Source: Favolaschia claudopus
Taxonomy: Eukaryota; Basidiomycota; Agaricomycetes; Agaricales; Mycenaceae
DNA: 64,000 bases
Direction: 5' to 3'
Assembly (NCBI GenBank): GCA_037176885.1
Contig: JAWWNJ010000158.1
Location: forward strand, 476,298 to 540,297
This document shows, piece after piece, positions 44,341-55,323 of this stretch. Under the pieces are notes generated by a model. That model was given only the letters and a program-made list of their open reading frames with translations, ran no database searches and was not told the origin of the DNA. How positions within the stretch are numbered: the stretch's first letter is position 1; each line of letters begins with the position of its first letter. Both the position numbers and the translations under genes were made by a program.

Positions 44341-45667
44341 ATGGCCACGCAGGGGCCAAGCCCGCTCGAGATTCAGGAGCTTGTTGACCATATTATCAGT
44401 TTCGTCCCCGCGTCCTCCGATCTCGTTGCATGTTCCCTCGTTGCTCGTGGCTGGGTGGATGCAGCTCGAGCGGCACTGTTCTTTGCCCCCCATGTCACAC
44501 AGCCTAGCTTGATTAAATTCAACCCCAATTCAAAGGCACAGAGAAGACTCTACGCCACTTTCAATTCGAATCCCCGATCTGCAGCCTATGTTCGGGAGCT
44601 TTCTTTACAGCTCATGAATCATCTAGACATAGAGACGCCACACAAGGTGATGACGGGGATCCACTTTCCGTGCCTCAAATGGCTCTCTGTAGCCCTAATT
44701 CAAAACGTACCGGAATCAATCCAATTACTCATGAGTCGTCCGACACTTCGACACCTCTCATTCGCCGATCCTTGGTCGGACTTCACTTCATTCGCACCTG
44801 TCTGGGACCGCTGCGCCTCCACAATTGAGCACTTGTCGCTTAACCTTAACGGCGTCGGCGCTCCTAAAGCCCGAGTACCACGCATCCACCTCAAATCTCT
44901 ACGACTCGCTGTGTGGAATCAAGGGGCAGGGTGCCCAACATCGCTCGCTCCCGCGGTTTTTAACCCATTCAACATTTCACATCTGAAGGCACTCGCTATT
45001 GTGGACGGGGTATCTATCCCGTGGCAGACGATGGCCTTGGATACGATCCAGATCTTCGAGATTGACACCCAGCCTAAGACTCATGTGCGCCACCCACTTT
45101 GTTTTCCTACCCTGACTGACATGATCAATACAGCCTCGCTCTTCCGAGACCATCTGCGACCTGTCCTTATTTTTACGTCTAAATATCCTTCGCATCATTG
45201 TGCATGGCAGATTTCCCACCTCAATGTTCCAGTCACTTCGGACTATTATTTGCTCTCAACCTATCCATACGATTTTCATTGCTTTCACAGGCGAAGGCAT
45301 TATCGAGGAAGGGGACATCCGAGCCGACCGTACCGAGCTTGACGAAATCTTATCATGTCTCACATTGTCCCCTCTTCCGAAAATCCAGATCGCACATCGT
45401 TGGTACGAGAAACCTTTGCCTGACGTGTTTCCGCGTTTGGTTTCGAAGCATATGGTCGGTTCAGCTTTGTGTTTTTCCTTTGTTTCTTGTTTATTATCTT
45501 TTTGAAATTTCGGCCCCGGCTTACTCATTCTCAATAGCTGCAGCTTATCTGGCTCCCGGCTCGCCATAACCCCGCTGAAGCACATGTTTGGTGGCGTGTA
45601 AGTAATCACAATAAGACTCCATACCAGGCTCACCTAGTGTACCAGGACGTAGTCGAGCAAATATGAA
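44341..45667 (+). pseudogene. F-box protein gene with a probable frameshift
   Basis: ATG at 44341 gives an N-terminal F-box-like segment (LEIQELVDHIISFVPASSDLVACSLVARGWVDAAR, roughly residues 9-43) with the pattern used by Agaricomycete F-box proteins to bind Skp1. Leucine-rich strands follow (LKWLSVALIQNVPES, LRHLSFADPW, IEHLSLNLNGVG, HLKSLRLAVW). Near 45130-45150 the better protein moves to another frame (DLSLFLRLNILRIIVHGRF, then ITGEGIIEEGDIRAD-like sequence through KHM), implying a 1-nt indel. An intron 45455-45537 (GTCGGT to ATAG) leads to a short last exon (LQLIWLPARHNPAEAHVWWR). With the shift the protein ends early, after about 333 residues. Likely a recently broken member of an expanded family; a base error is possible. 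Confidence 0.6.
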
Positions 45668-46236
45668 ATAAAGCTAGCTGCCTTAACGGTATACCGACAA
45701 TGATGTGAGGAGAGGATCTGGAAGACAGGCGGACCACCGCTACTGAAAGTTGACTGAAAGTGAAGGAGAGCCGTGTTGTCCTTTTCGCGCTATATGTAAC
45801 TTTGCAACAGCTTGTGAGCCACAGTAAATTATTACCGCTATTCAGCACACCTCATCTACTTCTGTAATCGCTTCCTCATCTGCCGTCGCATCAACGAACA
45901 ACACTACAATCACCGGTCGATCTGGACCATATGTAGGTAAAAACGACGGATGCGAAACAAATGGGTGCGTGCACAGGTGTTTGATTGGGAATCTGCGTTT
46001 ACAATTAACAGTATCACTTGGTGTGCCTCAACTTGGAGAGTGTAGGATCCAGCTGGATTTGCGAGGCATGTAGTTCATACGGTGAGTGCTCGAGCAAAAA
46101 ACGGCGTGGCGGGAGGTAGTTAATACTTCGACAAGAGGTGTCAGATCTCGGGATCTGGCACCCCATCGACCTCACGTGCATCAAAAGGGGGCCAAATATT
46201 GTTATTTGTTTAGTGACTTGATGCATGCGCTGAACG
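45668..46236. other. Intergenic, no gene recognised
   Basis: Downstream of the F-box gene and left of the large inverted repeat. No repeat or coding sequence was recognised. Confidence 0.4.
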
Positions 46237-46998
46237 GGTTTTCCGATGATACTACTGGGTGTCCATAAGGGGAAAAACGTGCAAAAACGTCGAAAAAGAA
46301 GAAAAAAGAAAGAAGGAAAGGAGAACCTCAAAAGAACTTCGCTGCAAGCACACAGATGCTCAGAGAGTTAAAGCTACTTCATTTTGGCATGATTTTGAAT
46401 TACATACATCTACATTTCGAACAAATTATACCAGTATTACGACTCCTTTACAGAGCAACATCAAAGCGGCATCAAGAATGCTTAATTGCGGGTGTCTCGG
46501 GTGATTGCCTGCAGTAAATGAAGAAGCGAGACCTCTTGATATCATTCTACTGCCTGTTTTTGAAGTGTGCAACGTGTGATATTGCTGAATGCCAGAGATT
46601 TCAGTGTACAGAGAGCTTGGATCATGAAATGAAACATACCAGTCAAGGGCAGCAGTGGCCAGCACAGACCCTCCAAGTGCAACACACTGTTGGAGCGAAG
46701 AAAAGGCTGAGCAATGTAATTATATATAAGATAAATAGAATAGCACCGGAATGTGGGCTCGAAGACACTTCTCGAGCACATCTGAGTCTTTGATACTGCT
46801 TGATCTTCATTCAAAGCTTCCCTTGCACCAATCTCTCTCCCAGCCGCGCTTGAAAGCTCGAGAACAAGCTGCCGAAGAATTTCTTCGTAGAAATTGATTG
46901 AGTTCCTTCAAGCATGAGAGTCCCATGTAGAAACAGCCCCAGAAAGCATTCCACAATCATAAGCATAGTCTACAGATATTTTTGAGAGCACTCGCAGC
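46237..46998. repeat. Large inverted repeat, left arm
   Basis: About 760 bp, nearly identical in reverse to 47364-48122. The predicted peptides from the two arms differ by one residue (Lys/Arg) in an 81-residue stretch. The spacer of about 365 bp is unique. Confidence 0.92.
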
Positions 46999-47219
46999 AA
47001 CAAGGGATGCTCATATTGTAGCGGCAGCAGGGTGAGATCGGAACCATCGGATTCATCAGCAACATTTTTAAATCGACGAATTTCGAGCTTTGAGCGGGAA
47101 AAAAGCACAGGATTGGATGAGAGAAGCAAAGACTGCACTGAATGCAAAGAAAAACCGAAGGTACAGGTGTCAGTGGCTGAGATATTGCGAGTGCGAGCGA
47201 AGGGCTTGTTGAGTGTCAT
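46542..47219 (-). pseudogene. Unidentified gene running from the palindrome loop into the left arm
   Basis: The frame starts in the unique spacer (about 47219) and runs into the left arm: KISVDYAYDCGMLSGAVS, then an in-frame TGA near 46910, then the same frame continues (FYEEILRQLVLELSSAAGRE, AREALNEDQAVSKTQM). Helical, Leu/Glu-rich second half. Not recognised. Because only this side has the upstream part, the left arm is probably the original and the right arm the copy. Confidence 0.3.
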
Positions 47220-47363
47220 GCCTGTGACCCGTCACACTCAGCCTCGGTACGTGCCGGAGGTGCCTTGCGGTGTGTGAAACGTGGCTGTGCACTCAACATG
47301 TTGAGTGGACCCAGTTGATCGGTCGGTTAATTCAGCGGTTAACCGCCTGTGCTTTTTTCCCGC

Positions 47364-48122
47364 GCGAGTGCTCTCAAAAATATCTGTAGACTATGCTTAT
47401 GATTGTGGAATGCTTTCTGGGGCTGTTTCTACATGGGACTCTCATGCTTGAAGGAACTCAATCAATTTCTACGAAGAAATTCTTCGGCAGCTTGTTCTCG
47501 AGCTTTCAAGCGCGGCTGGGAGAGAGATTGGTGCAAGGGAAGCTTTGAATGAAGATCAAGCAGTATCAAAGACTCAGATGTGCTCGAGAAGTGTCTTCGA
47601 GCCCACATTCCGGTGCTATTCTATTTATCTTATATATAATTACATTGCTCAGCCTTTTCTTCGCTCCAACAGTGTGTTGCACTTGGAGGGTCTGTGCTGG
47701 CCACTGCTGCCCTTGACTGGTATGTTTCATTTCATGATCCAAGCTCTCTGTACACTGAAATCTCTGGCATTCAGCAATATCACACGTTGCACACTTCAAA
47801 AACAGGCAGTAGAATGATATCAAGAGGTCTCGCTTCTTCATTTACTGCAGGCAATCACCCGAGACACCCGCAATTAAGCATTCTTGATGCCGCTTTGATG
47901 TTGCTCTGTAAAGGAGTCGTAATACTGGTATAATTTGTTCGAAATGTAGATGTATGTAATTCAAAATCATGCCAAAATGAAGTAGCTTTAACTCTCTGAG
48001 CATCTGTGTGCTTGCAGCGAAGTTCTCTTGAGGTTCTCCTTTCCTTCTTTCTTTTTTCTTCTTTTTCGACGTTTTTGCACGTTTTTCCCCTTATGGACAC
48101 CCAGTAGTATCATCGGAAAACC
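47364..48122. repeat. Large inverted repeat, right arm
   Basis: Inverted copy of 46237-46998. Lacks the upstream part of the gene-like frame found in the spacer. No TIR or TSD marks the outer boundaries. Confidence 0.92.
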
Positions 48123-48623
48123 CCGCTGGAACCGGTCGAATTTTGAGGTTGGCTGAGAACAAACAAAGCCAAACAGCACGGTGATTTCATGGCCGGTGCC
48201 GGTTCCCATTCAAAGGGGAAGATAGCTATGTCAATGGAGACGAGGGAAGGCATAGCCAAGACGTACGCAGAGGGATACCAGTGCCCATCCTAACTATTCC
48301 CCGTGCTCACTACCCACTACGGCGGGCTCGTCGACACCACGATATTCAGGGCCAGCGCCAAGTGGAGGATGAAGATAGATACTCTAGAAGAGAGCATACT
48401 CGGTGTCACGGAAAGTGATAACGTCGCTCCTTTTTCGAATTTCTGGACGCTGAATGGAGGGCTTTCCATGAAGCAAAGTGCTGAATGAGCTGGAATGACT
48501 ATCTGCATGTTTCTAGCATAATGAGCTGTTCAAACAATTATGATACATGCCATCAAATGACCGAAAAAGGCAAAACCACCAAAATCTAGCTTGGCCCAAG
48601 ATTGTTTTAGATTGTTTTAGTCA
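48123..48623. other. Intergenic, no gene recognised
   Basis: A 61-codon frame at 48303-48488 is open but unmatched. AGATTGTTTT is repeated in tandem near 48600-48620. Confidence 0.4.
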
Positions 48624-49195
48624 CAATCTGGGGCTAGATTAGATACTTATGCTGTGGGTGGATACCTCGGGATAGCTCGATTAAGTCAATATATCGCCTA
48701 ATCGGGTTGTTCCGCGATGTGTATCACTGCCGCCATCCTTTCGTGTTCAAAGCTTCACAGTTCAGCGCAGTTCAGCGGCCGGAATTTGAAGACAGTCAGA
48801 GGATGGGAAAACCAGAGCTCCATTAGGATGTACTTGAAGAAAATTCAGGCCCTGTTCGGGAACCCAATTTGCGCACAGCTGGCTCGAACACAGCTAACTG
48901 TCACACTGAGTCACGGCATCACCACTTTGCCATGTCTTCCACATCGCTCAATTTGTAGCACGTCGTTGACAATGACGAGCTCAGTATCTCAACTACTACT
49001 CGGTATTTTGTTGGTTATCTGAAAAAAATCTGCAATTTGCGGCGGGAAGTGGGCGGGGAGGCAGGAGTGGGGCGTGAGAATTATGACGGTGTGACTGGCA
49101 TACCTGCCTTATGCGGTATCATGGGGCCTTTACATCTAGCAAATTGGGTTCCCGAACAGGGCCTCAGTATTTTGGTGTCAACAGGAAGCCGGAAA
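48624..49195 (+). repeat. Dispersed repeat, copy 1 (interrupted by a MITE)
   Basis: From GGGCTAGAT to about GAAGCCGG this matches 61437-61666 in direct orientation (shared ATAGCTCGATTA, TATCGCCTAATC, GTTGTTCCGCGATG, CTTTCGTGTTCAAAGCTTCA). The match is broken here by the MITE at 48848-49163; the other copy runs straight through. Confidence 0.85.
48848..49163. mobile_element. 316-bp PIF/Harbinger-like MITE with TCA duplication
   Basis: 25-bp perfect inverted ends starting GGCCCTGTTCGGGAACCC, typical of Tourist/Harbinger elements. TCA at 48845-48847 and 49164-49166. The empty site is visible in the relative at about 61620 (AAAATTCAGTGTTCC). Non-coding. Confidence 0.9.
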
Positions 49196-49220
49196 AGCCC
49201 GGAAATATACCAACTAAACT

Positions 49221-50662
49221 TTGGCTAAAACAGTCAGCGACTCTTCGGATGAAGAGTCTCATGATTCAGACGACGATGATTCGTCGAATGGGAGCATGCC
49301 AGACTTGGAAGACTTTAGCCAACTCCCGAGCGATGACTGGGATGACGACGAACCCATGCCGATTCTGGTCACCGATTCCGGGGATAGCTATGAAGACCGT
49401 CTTGAACGTTGGGCTCGCGCGGTAGAGTTGTACGGAATCCCACATACCCGCGAGTTGTCCCCTCGAGCGCGCCGACTCGGAGATGTGCAGTTGGAAACAC
49501 AGTTTCCGCTCTGTTAGAGTTCTTCCAGCCTTACCCGGGCGACGAGCTCACAGCTTGGTCTGATGACAAGCGAGAGTCGGTTCGTTTTCGCGTTCTGCGG
49601 ACTACAGCAGAGACATTTGTCATCGAGGATTCATATTCAGATGTTGTGGTACCCTTACCGGTTGATCATATTCGTCACCCTTCATTCCATCTCGTTGAAT
49701 GGTATGCGCGTCAACGTGCGCTGTTTCTGGGCTTTGAATATCAGCAAGTCTTACCGATTCACGCATTTCCCATCGAAGACTTGCTAGCTGATGCAATTCA
49801 GCAATATTTTCGAGACGTCAGTCGAGAAATACCTGTCTTCGAGCATGTCACGATTGCGCGAGTGCCTCAAGAGCCAGATGAATATGAATTACCTGAGTGG
49901 TATGTCGTCTCGATCCGGCTAGGAGATCGAGAGCTTGCGGTGCAGATATCAGAGGATATGCTGCTGAACCCACAGCTCGATTTGGTTGGATGGGTGCTGA
50001 AGAAGCACATTCAGCACCTACACCATGAGAACGATTTGAAGCGAGGTTGGAAGGCGACTCACCGCTTCAATTACCTCGGTTCGTTGTTTGATGAACCTGA
50101 CTTTGCCGTGGAGGGCGAGTTCATTTTGAACTGCCACGGAGTTCAAATTCCAGCGGATAGCGTGAAGGGAATCGCACGCACCGCTTCCACGCCGAAAATT
50201 GCAAACAGAGTAGTGGCGCGACCTCTGGTTATTGTTGTTCGAGTGAACGGCGAGCCGGTTCGCGCTCTTGTTGATTCAGGATCCCTTGGGGATTTAATTT
50301 CGACAACTCTTGTGGATCAGCTCAAGATCAAGCGCAAAGAATTGGACGATCCAATTACCTTGCAGCTTGCGGTTCAAGGATCGCGATCGAAAATTAATCA
50401 CTCTGTGAAACTGAAGTTCAGCTATCAGGACATCACAGAGGAACGGAGTTTTTTCGTTGCGAACCTTAGCGGATACGACATGATATTGGGAACGGCTTGG
50501 TTGTTTCAACACAAGGTGAGCATAGGCTTTAATCCGGCTCGTGTTTGCATCGGAAGCGCTAATTCGTTGCCTCTTGAAGGGATCGCTACCGCTCGGGTTT
50601 TTTCGGGCGCGGTTGAGTTGAACGAGATGAATATCGATGAATCTGCAAACGGCACGCGATGA
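49221..50662 (+). pseudogene. Acidic/retropepsin part of the gypsy-like polyprotein
   Basis: Begins with an Asp/Ser-rich stretch (49221-49490: DSSDEESHDSDDDDSS, LPSDDWDDDEP). A 1-nt shift near 49490-49500 is needed to continue into the long frame to 50662. That frame holds a retropepsin domain: VRALVDSGSLGDLIS (catalytic DSG, near nt 50270), then FFVANLSGYDMILGTAWL (the flap/ILG region). No CCHC knuckle is visible. The frame ends at TGA 50660-50662, 26 nt into the RT frame. Confidence 0.7.
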
Positions 50663-52120
50663 GCTAATGGAATATGCTAAACCGATATGTAAATCTGCCG
50701 AAGAGACGGGCTTACCTCGTCTTCGCGCAATAAATCATACTAATCCACTCATCGATGAGAACAAAGTTCTTCCTTGGAGACCTTCTCGCTGTCCCGAAGC
50801 GTTAAGAAATTTATGGGACGAGAAACGTCGAATTTACCTGAAGAATGGCCGTTGGCAAATTACCAGCGCAAGTAACACCGCGCCGATGTTATTGATTCCA
50901 AAAGTCAAGAGTGACTCGTTGAAACTACGAGTCGTCGTTGACTTGCGCGCGCGCAATGCAAACACAAAGAAGATGACCTCACCTTTGCCTGACATGGAAG
51001 GCATATTGCGGCGCGCCTCGCGTTGTAAATTCAGATCCTTGATCGATGGTCAAGACGCTTACGAGCAGATCAGGATTGAACCTGAACATGTTGCCCGTTC
51101 TGCGATGAGCACTCCAGACGGCAACATGGTTAGTCTTGTTCTTCAACAAGGAGATTGCAACGCACCTGCCACTTATCAAACGCTCATGAATTACTTATTC
51201 GGCGATTATATCGGGCGTTTTATGGACGTGTATTTGGATGACATTATTATCTATTCAAATACACTCGAGGAGCATGTCGAACATGTAAAGAAAGTAATTG
51301 ACATACTTAAGCGCGAGGAATTATACCTCAGTGCGCACAAGTTGCAGCTCTTAAGGTCCGAATTGAGTATATTGGGTCGGGTCGTTGACGACGAGGGCAT
51401 CCGGATGGATCCCCACAAAGTCGACACCGTGTTGAACTGGAAAACACCGACGAATCGCGATTTGCTTCGTGGATTCCTCGGATCGTGCGGATACCTAGCG
51501 GATGACGTGCCGTCAGTACGAATTCCTATGGGTATATTGCATAGTTTGACGAGCGACTCCGTCCCCTTTCGATGGGGATACACTCAACAGCGAGCATTCG
51601 AAGATATCAAGCGTGATATATCGGGTGCGCGCGATCATCATCGCAAGGCATTAAATTATGAAAATGGCGCACCTCCGATCTGGCTCGTAACCGACGGTTG
51701 CGGTAGTGGGATAGCGGGTGTCGTATGCCAAGGCGAAGACTGGAAGAATGCGAATGTTGCGGCATTCTTTTTTGCGAAGCTAAATTCAGCTCAGCAGAAC
51801 TACCCGGTACACGAGATTGAGATGCTCGCCGGCGTAGAGGCGATGCTTAGGCATCGAGACATCCTACAGGGATGTAAGTTCACCTGGGTAACTGATCATA
51901 AAGGTTTGATTCATTTTATGAATCAGAAAAACTTGTCGGGACGACAAGCACGTTGGATGGAGAAAATTGCGAGCTTTAACTTCGAAGTTAAGTACGTACC
52001 TGGGACCGAAAACGTCCTAGCAGATGCTCTCTCCCGTATTTATTCCAACGAAGCCCCAGGGACTGCAGTAGCTCTCGTGCCCGCACCAGCTCCCCACACT
52101 TTCCTGCACTTGAGTCATTT
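49221..52120 (+). mobile_element. Second Ty3/gypsy-like element, truncated at both ends
   Basis: Acidic N-terminal segment, retropepsin, RT and RNase H in gypsy order, then the sequence stops resembling a retroelement after PDALSR-type residues (ADALSRIY near 52020). Integrase, LTRs and any zinc knuckle are missing. Bounded on the right by a MITE. Confidence 0.75.
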
Positions 52121-52157
52121 CCAGGTGGCAATTTATGCTAGAGAGCGTGTATCATGA
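50637..52157 (+). CDS. RT-RNase H of the gypsy-like element
   Basis: 506 codons from the ATG at 50637, +1 relative to the protease frame. RT motifs: MLLIPKVK, LRVVVDLRARNANT, SLIDGQDAYEQIRIE, LQQGDCNAPATYQ (the usual GLTNAP-type motif altered), and catalytic YLDDIIIY near residue 200. RNase H: WLVTDGCGSGIAGVVCQG, HEIEMLAGVEAM, WVTDHKGLIHF and TENVLADALSRIY. The last roughly 30 residues are not retroelement-like and the integrase is missing. A TGA lies just upstream in this frame, so the join to the protease needs a shift at 50631-50660, either programmed or a mutation. Confidence 0.82.
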   Translation: MNLQTARDELMEYAKPICKSAEETGLPRLRAINHTNPLIDENKVLPWRPSRCPEALRNLWDEKRRIYLKNGRWQITSASNTAPMLLIPKVKSDSLKLRVVVDLRARNANTKKMTSPLPDMEGILRRASRCKFRSLIDGQDAYEQIRIEPEHVARSAMSTPDGNMVSLVLQQGDCNAPATYQTLMNYLFGDYIGRFMDVYLDDIIIYSNTLEEHVEHVKKVIDILKREELYLSAHKLQLLRSELSILGRVVDDEGIRMDPHKVDTVLNWKTPTNRDLLRGFLGSCGYLADDVPSVRIPMGILHSLTSDSVPFRWGYTQQRAFEDIKRDISGARDHHRKALNYENGAPPIWLVTDGCGSGIAGVVCQGEDWKNANVAAFFFAKLNSAQQNYPVHEIEMLAGVEAMLRHRDILQGCKFTWVTDHKGLIHFMNQKNLSGRQARWMEKIASFNFEVKYVPGTENVLADALSRIYSNEAPGTAVALVPAPAPHTFLHLSHFQVAIYARERVS

Positions 52158-52173
52158 CCAGCTCTCCAACATA

Positions 52174-52551
52174 CAGCCGTTTTGGAAACAATATACGGGT
52201 TTTGATCAACTGGTGCTCACTCGTTTGTGCTTACCTTTGTTGTGCTTCCCATCACCAGCTCCACTTCGGCCGAATTTGAGTTTTGCTTCCGCCACCCAGA
52301 GAACACCAGGAAAAAACAGGAGCTTAACAGAACTTAGGATTAAGACTCAGCTGCTATTTGCCCAAAGCTCGACACGGCCATGACTTGCGAGCAAGGGCCG
52401 AAACAAGGGACCAGCGGCACTTGATGTGGTACGGCAGCGCCCCACAAAGTGGTGCTCCCGGCTTTGCCGATGACAGAATCGTCAACAAACGTAAGCACAA
52501 ACGAAGGAGCACCACTCGATCAAAACCCGTATATTGTTTCCAAAACGGCTG
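52174..52551. mobile_element. 378-bp Tc1/mariner-like MITE
   Basis: Inverted ends about 64 bp long, starting CAGCCGTTTTGGAAACAATA; TA at 52172-52173 and 52552-52553. Non-coding. It cut off the tail of the gypsy-like element. Confidence 0.85.
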
Positions 52552-52741
52552 TAATTCGCCTTTTGAGCTCTGCGTGGGGCTGGGCACCTGCGGTTCCCAA
52601 AGTGGATTGTGTATACTTGTTTGTCCTCAGCCAACCGCCCAAAACGGCTGGTTTTTAGATCGTTGCACCTGTTCTTGCTCAACCACACAAATTCCCCTCG
52701 GTATACGTATTACAGCAGTTTGCAGATGTAATGACACCACG
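52552..52741 (+). other. Left flank of the Ngaro insertion; part of an inverted gene copy
   Basis: 52707-52741 (ending AGCAGTTTGCAGATGTAATG then ACACCACG) is the reverse complement of 58367-58400. The rest has no recognised feature. Confidence 0.6.
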
Positions 52742-52744
52742 CTG

Positions 52745-52969
52745 CTAGGTGGTCTGGACAGACCGAAGGGATTGGCTAAAGCGATCACCCATCAGTCACG
52801 TGTCTCCTCATTCTTTTCGTCTCGCCCGCCTCCGCATCGCGCCTTTGGCTCGGTGACTCCGTCTCTTTGAGACCTTCTCTTCTCCAGCCCCTCCCCCTCC
52901 ATGACCTCGAGTCTCCTTCCCCGCTTCTAGTCTTGTCCCCCCGTCGCCGTCATACCCTCTTTTTTCGTG
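52745..52969 (+). repeat. Ngaro repeat A1
   Basis: 225 bp, identical to 57042-57266. Starts CTAGGTGGTCTGGACAGACC. CT-rich second half with CTCTTTTTTCGTG at its end; likely holds the promoter. Confidence 0.9.
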
Positions 52970-55075
52970 TTTTCCCTTCCTTTCTGGGTGCTTCCGCTGC
53001 CATCTCATCCTCTCCCCCGCCTTCGGCTGGTCGACTTCGATGCCTCCTCTTCGGCCTATCCCCAGACTCATTCAAGTTGATGGAGTTCTTTGCTTTGGTG
53101 TTCCCGACCGAGGACCATGGACACCGCCAGATGATGGAAGAATTTTGATGACTGCTGGGACTCGGGTGCGCTCTCAGATATGCTGGGGCCATAATCGCGT
53201 TGGAGGGTGTTGGGATGGTCGACGCCGGTGTCCCCGTCGTCATGTTTGCTCCCATTGCGGTGACCGTGCTCACACTGCGGCTTTCTGCGCACGTCGTTCG
53301 TCAAAACCCCCAGATGTAGCTCGGCCTACTCCGCCTCAGGAAAATCCCCCTGTTGGTGTGTTAATGAAGCCGGGTGAGCGAGGGGGAGATGCTTCTGGCT
53401 CTCCCTGCTCAATGAGCAGGAAAGTCTCATCTCCCCTGTCATCTACCAGCGTCGTCGAATCTGACCATGCTCCCATTCTTTCCGAGATACCCCCAATGCC
53501 TCCTTTTCCCCCGGCTCGCCCAAACACCAATCTGCTCTTCCCCCTCACATCTCCCCATTCAAAGTCAATGCCGCCCACGAAGCTACATCCTGACGCTTGG
53601 GCCAGTGCGCTGATTGATTATCCAGACCGTCAGTTTGCGGACACCCTTGTGTCTGCTATTCGCTATGGTGTTCTTCTTGGTGTGGATCCTGCACGTATGC
53701 CTTCCCCCTCCTCTTCGGCCCCTGCACCCCTTCCCTCTGCACTTGCGTTTCCCGAGACGGTGGACAAGGATATTGCCCATGAGGTTTCTCTTGGGCGTAT
53801 CATTGATATCACGGACATGGCTGATACTGTCAAGCCTGTCCTTTCTCCGCTGGGTTCTGTACCCAAGAAATATAGCGAGAAACGTCGTCGGATTCACCAT
53901 CTCTCGTATCCCCATGGATCCTCTGTCAATGACGCGATCCCAGCTGAGTATGGCCATCTTTGGTCTACGAGGCTGTTATGGGGGCAATTGATCGCATACG
54001 GGAAGCTGGCCCTGGATCCTTCCTTTATAAGGCAGATCTGGAGGCTGCATTCAGGCATATTCCGATTCACCCTGACCATGTGCATCTGATGGGTTTCGAG
54101 TGGAAGTTGCGCCTGTTCCTTGACATCTTCCTACCGTTTGGTGTTCGTACAGGCCCCCGCCTGTACAACTACTTTGCGGAGGCTCATCACTGGATTTTGC
54201 TCTGCCGTGATGATGTCATGAAGCTCATTCAGCACTACCTGGATGATTGGTTCAACGTTACTCCTGCTGCGAAGGGGGTGGAGTACGCTCGTCATGGTCG
54301 TGCAGTCTTCCGGACCGTTGCTGCCGAGTTGGGCTTTTCAATCTCCAGTGACAAGGAGCAGGGTCCGACTCACTGCCTCGAGTTCCTCGGCATTGAGCTG
54401 GACAGTATTGCTATGCAGGCTCGTCTTCCTCAGGACAAGCTTGCTCGCCTCCTTGTTCTTCTGGATGGGTGCCTGTCCCGTCGATCTGCGAGCCACTACG
54501 ACCTCGAGCAGCTCTGCGGCCATCTCGTCTTTGCTCAGTCGGTAATTCCGGTTGGTCGATTCTTCACTCGCCGTATTCGGGACTTCATGCGCCGCCTTTC
54601 CCTCCTTCCCCGCCACCACCGCCGCCGTCTTCCTTCCTCTGCCCGCCTCGACATTGCATGGTGGAATACCTTCCTCCCGTCTTTCAATGGCATTTTTGCT
54701 ATTGGACCTCCACGTCCCACTGTCGAAATCTTTACAGATGCGAGTGGTAAGCTAGGTCTGGGTGGCCATTGGGGTAGCAGCGATCTGTTCTTCACTGAGC
54801 CTGTACCAGCGAAGTATGCACGTCATCCGATCCATTGGAAGGAAATGCGTGCTGTGTTGAGGGCTGCGGAGCTCTGGGGCCACTGTTGGGCTGGGTTGGA
54901 GGTGGTGTTTCGTATGATAACAAGGCCATCTCGACCTGCTTGCAGTCTGGCTCTATTGACCATCCGCCTACGCAAGCTCTCTTCCGCCAGTTCGCTCTCC
55001 TGGCCGTTCAACAGGACTTCACTTTTCGCCCAGTTTGGATCTCAACGGACGAGAATTCTGTTGCTGATGCGCTTT

Positions 55076-55260
55076 TGTAAGGGGAGAAGGGCCCAGGAGC
55101 CAAGTCGATAACAAACCTGGGGATCAGAGATCCCCAGCGGACTACTTATATACAAGAGGTGACGTAAGATATGACATAAGTGAGCACACAGCATGATGTC
55201 TTGGAGACAGAGAACTTCTGCCCAAGTCAAAGGACGTCCTAGCTGTGGAATCCCCTGACA
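55076..55260 (-). repeat. KH element 3' LTR
   Basis: 185 bp. On the minus strand it carries TATATAAG (55152-55145), followed about 7 nt later by a hairpin with 9-bp arms CTGGGGATC/GATCCCCAG (55137-55117), near the expected transcript start. Confidence 0.93.
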
Positions 55261-55323
55261 TCACCCCCTCTTCAAGATTCGTCGCTTCGACGAAGACCAA
55301 AGCCCAGTAGAATGAACGATCTT

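Noticed and set aside
50637..50662. Programmed +1 frameshift between protease and RT of the second gypsy-like element
   Set aside because: No slippery site or structure was seen, the element already has another shift near 49495, and a simple indel explains it equally well.
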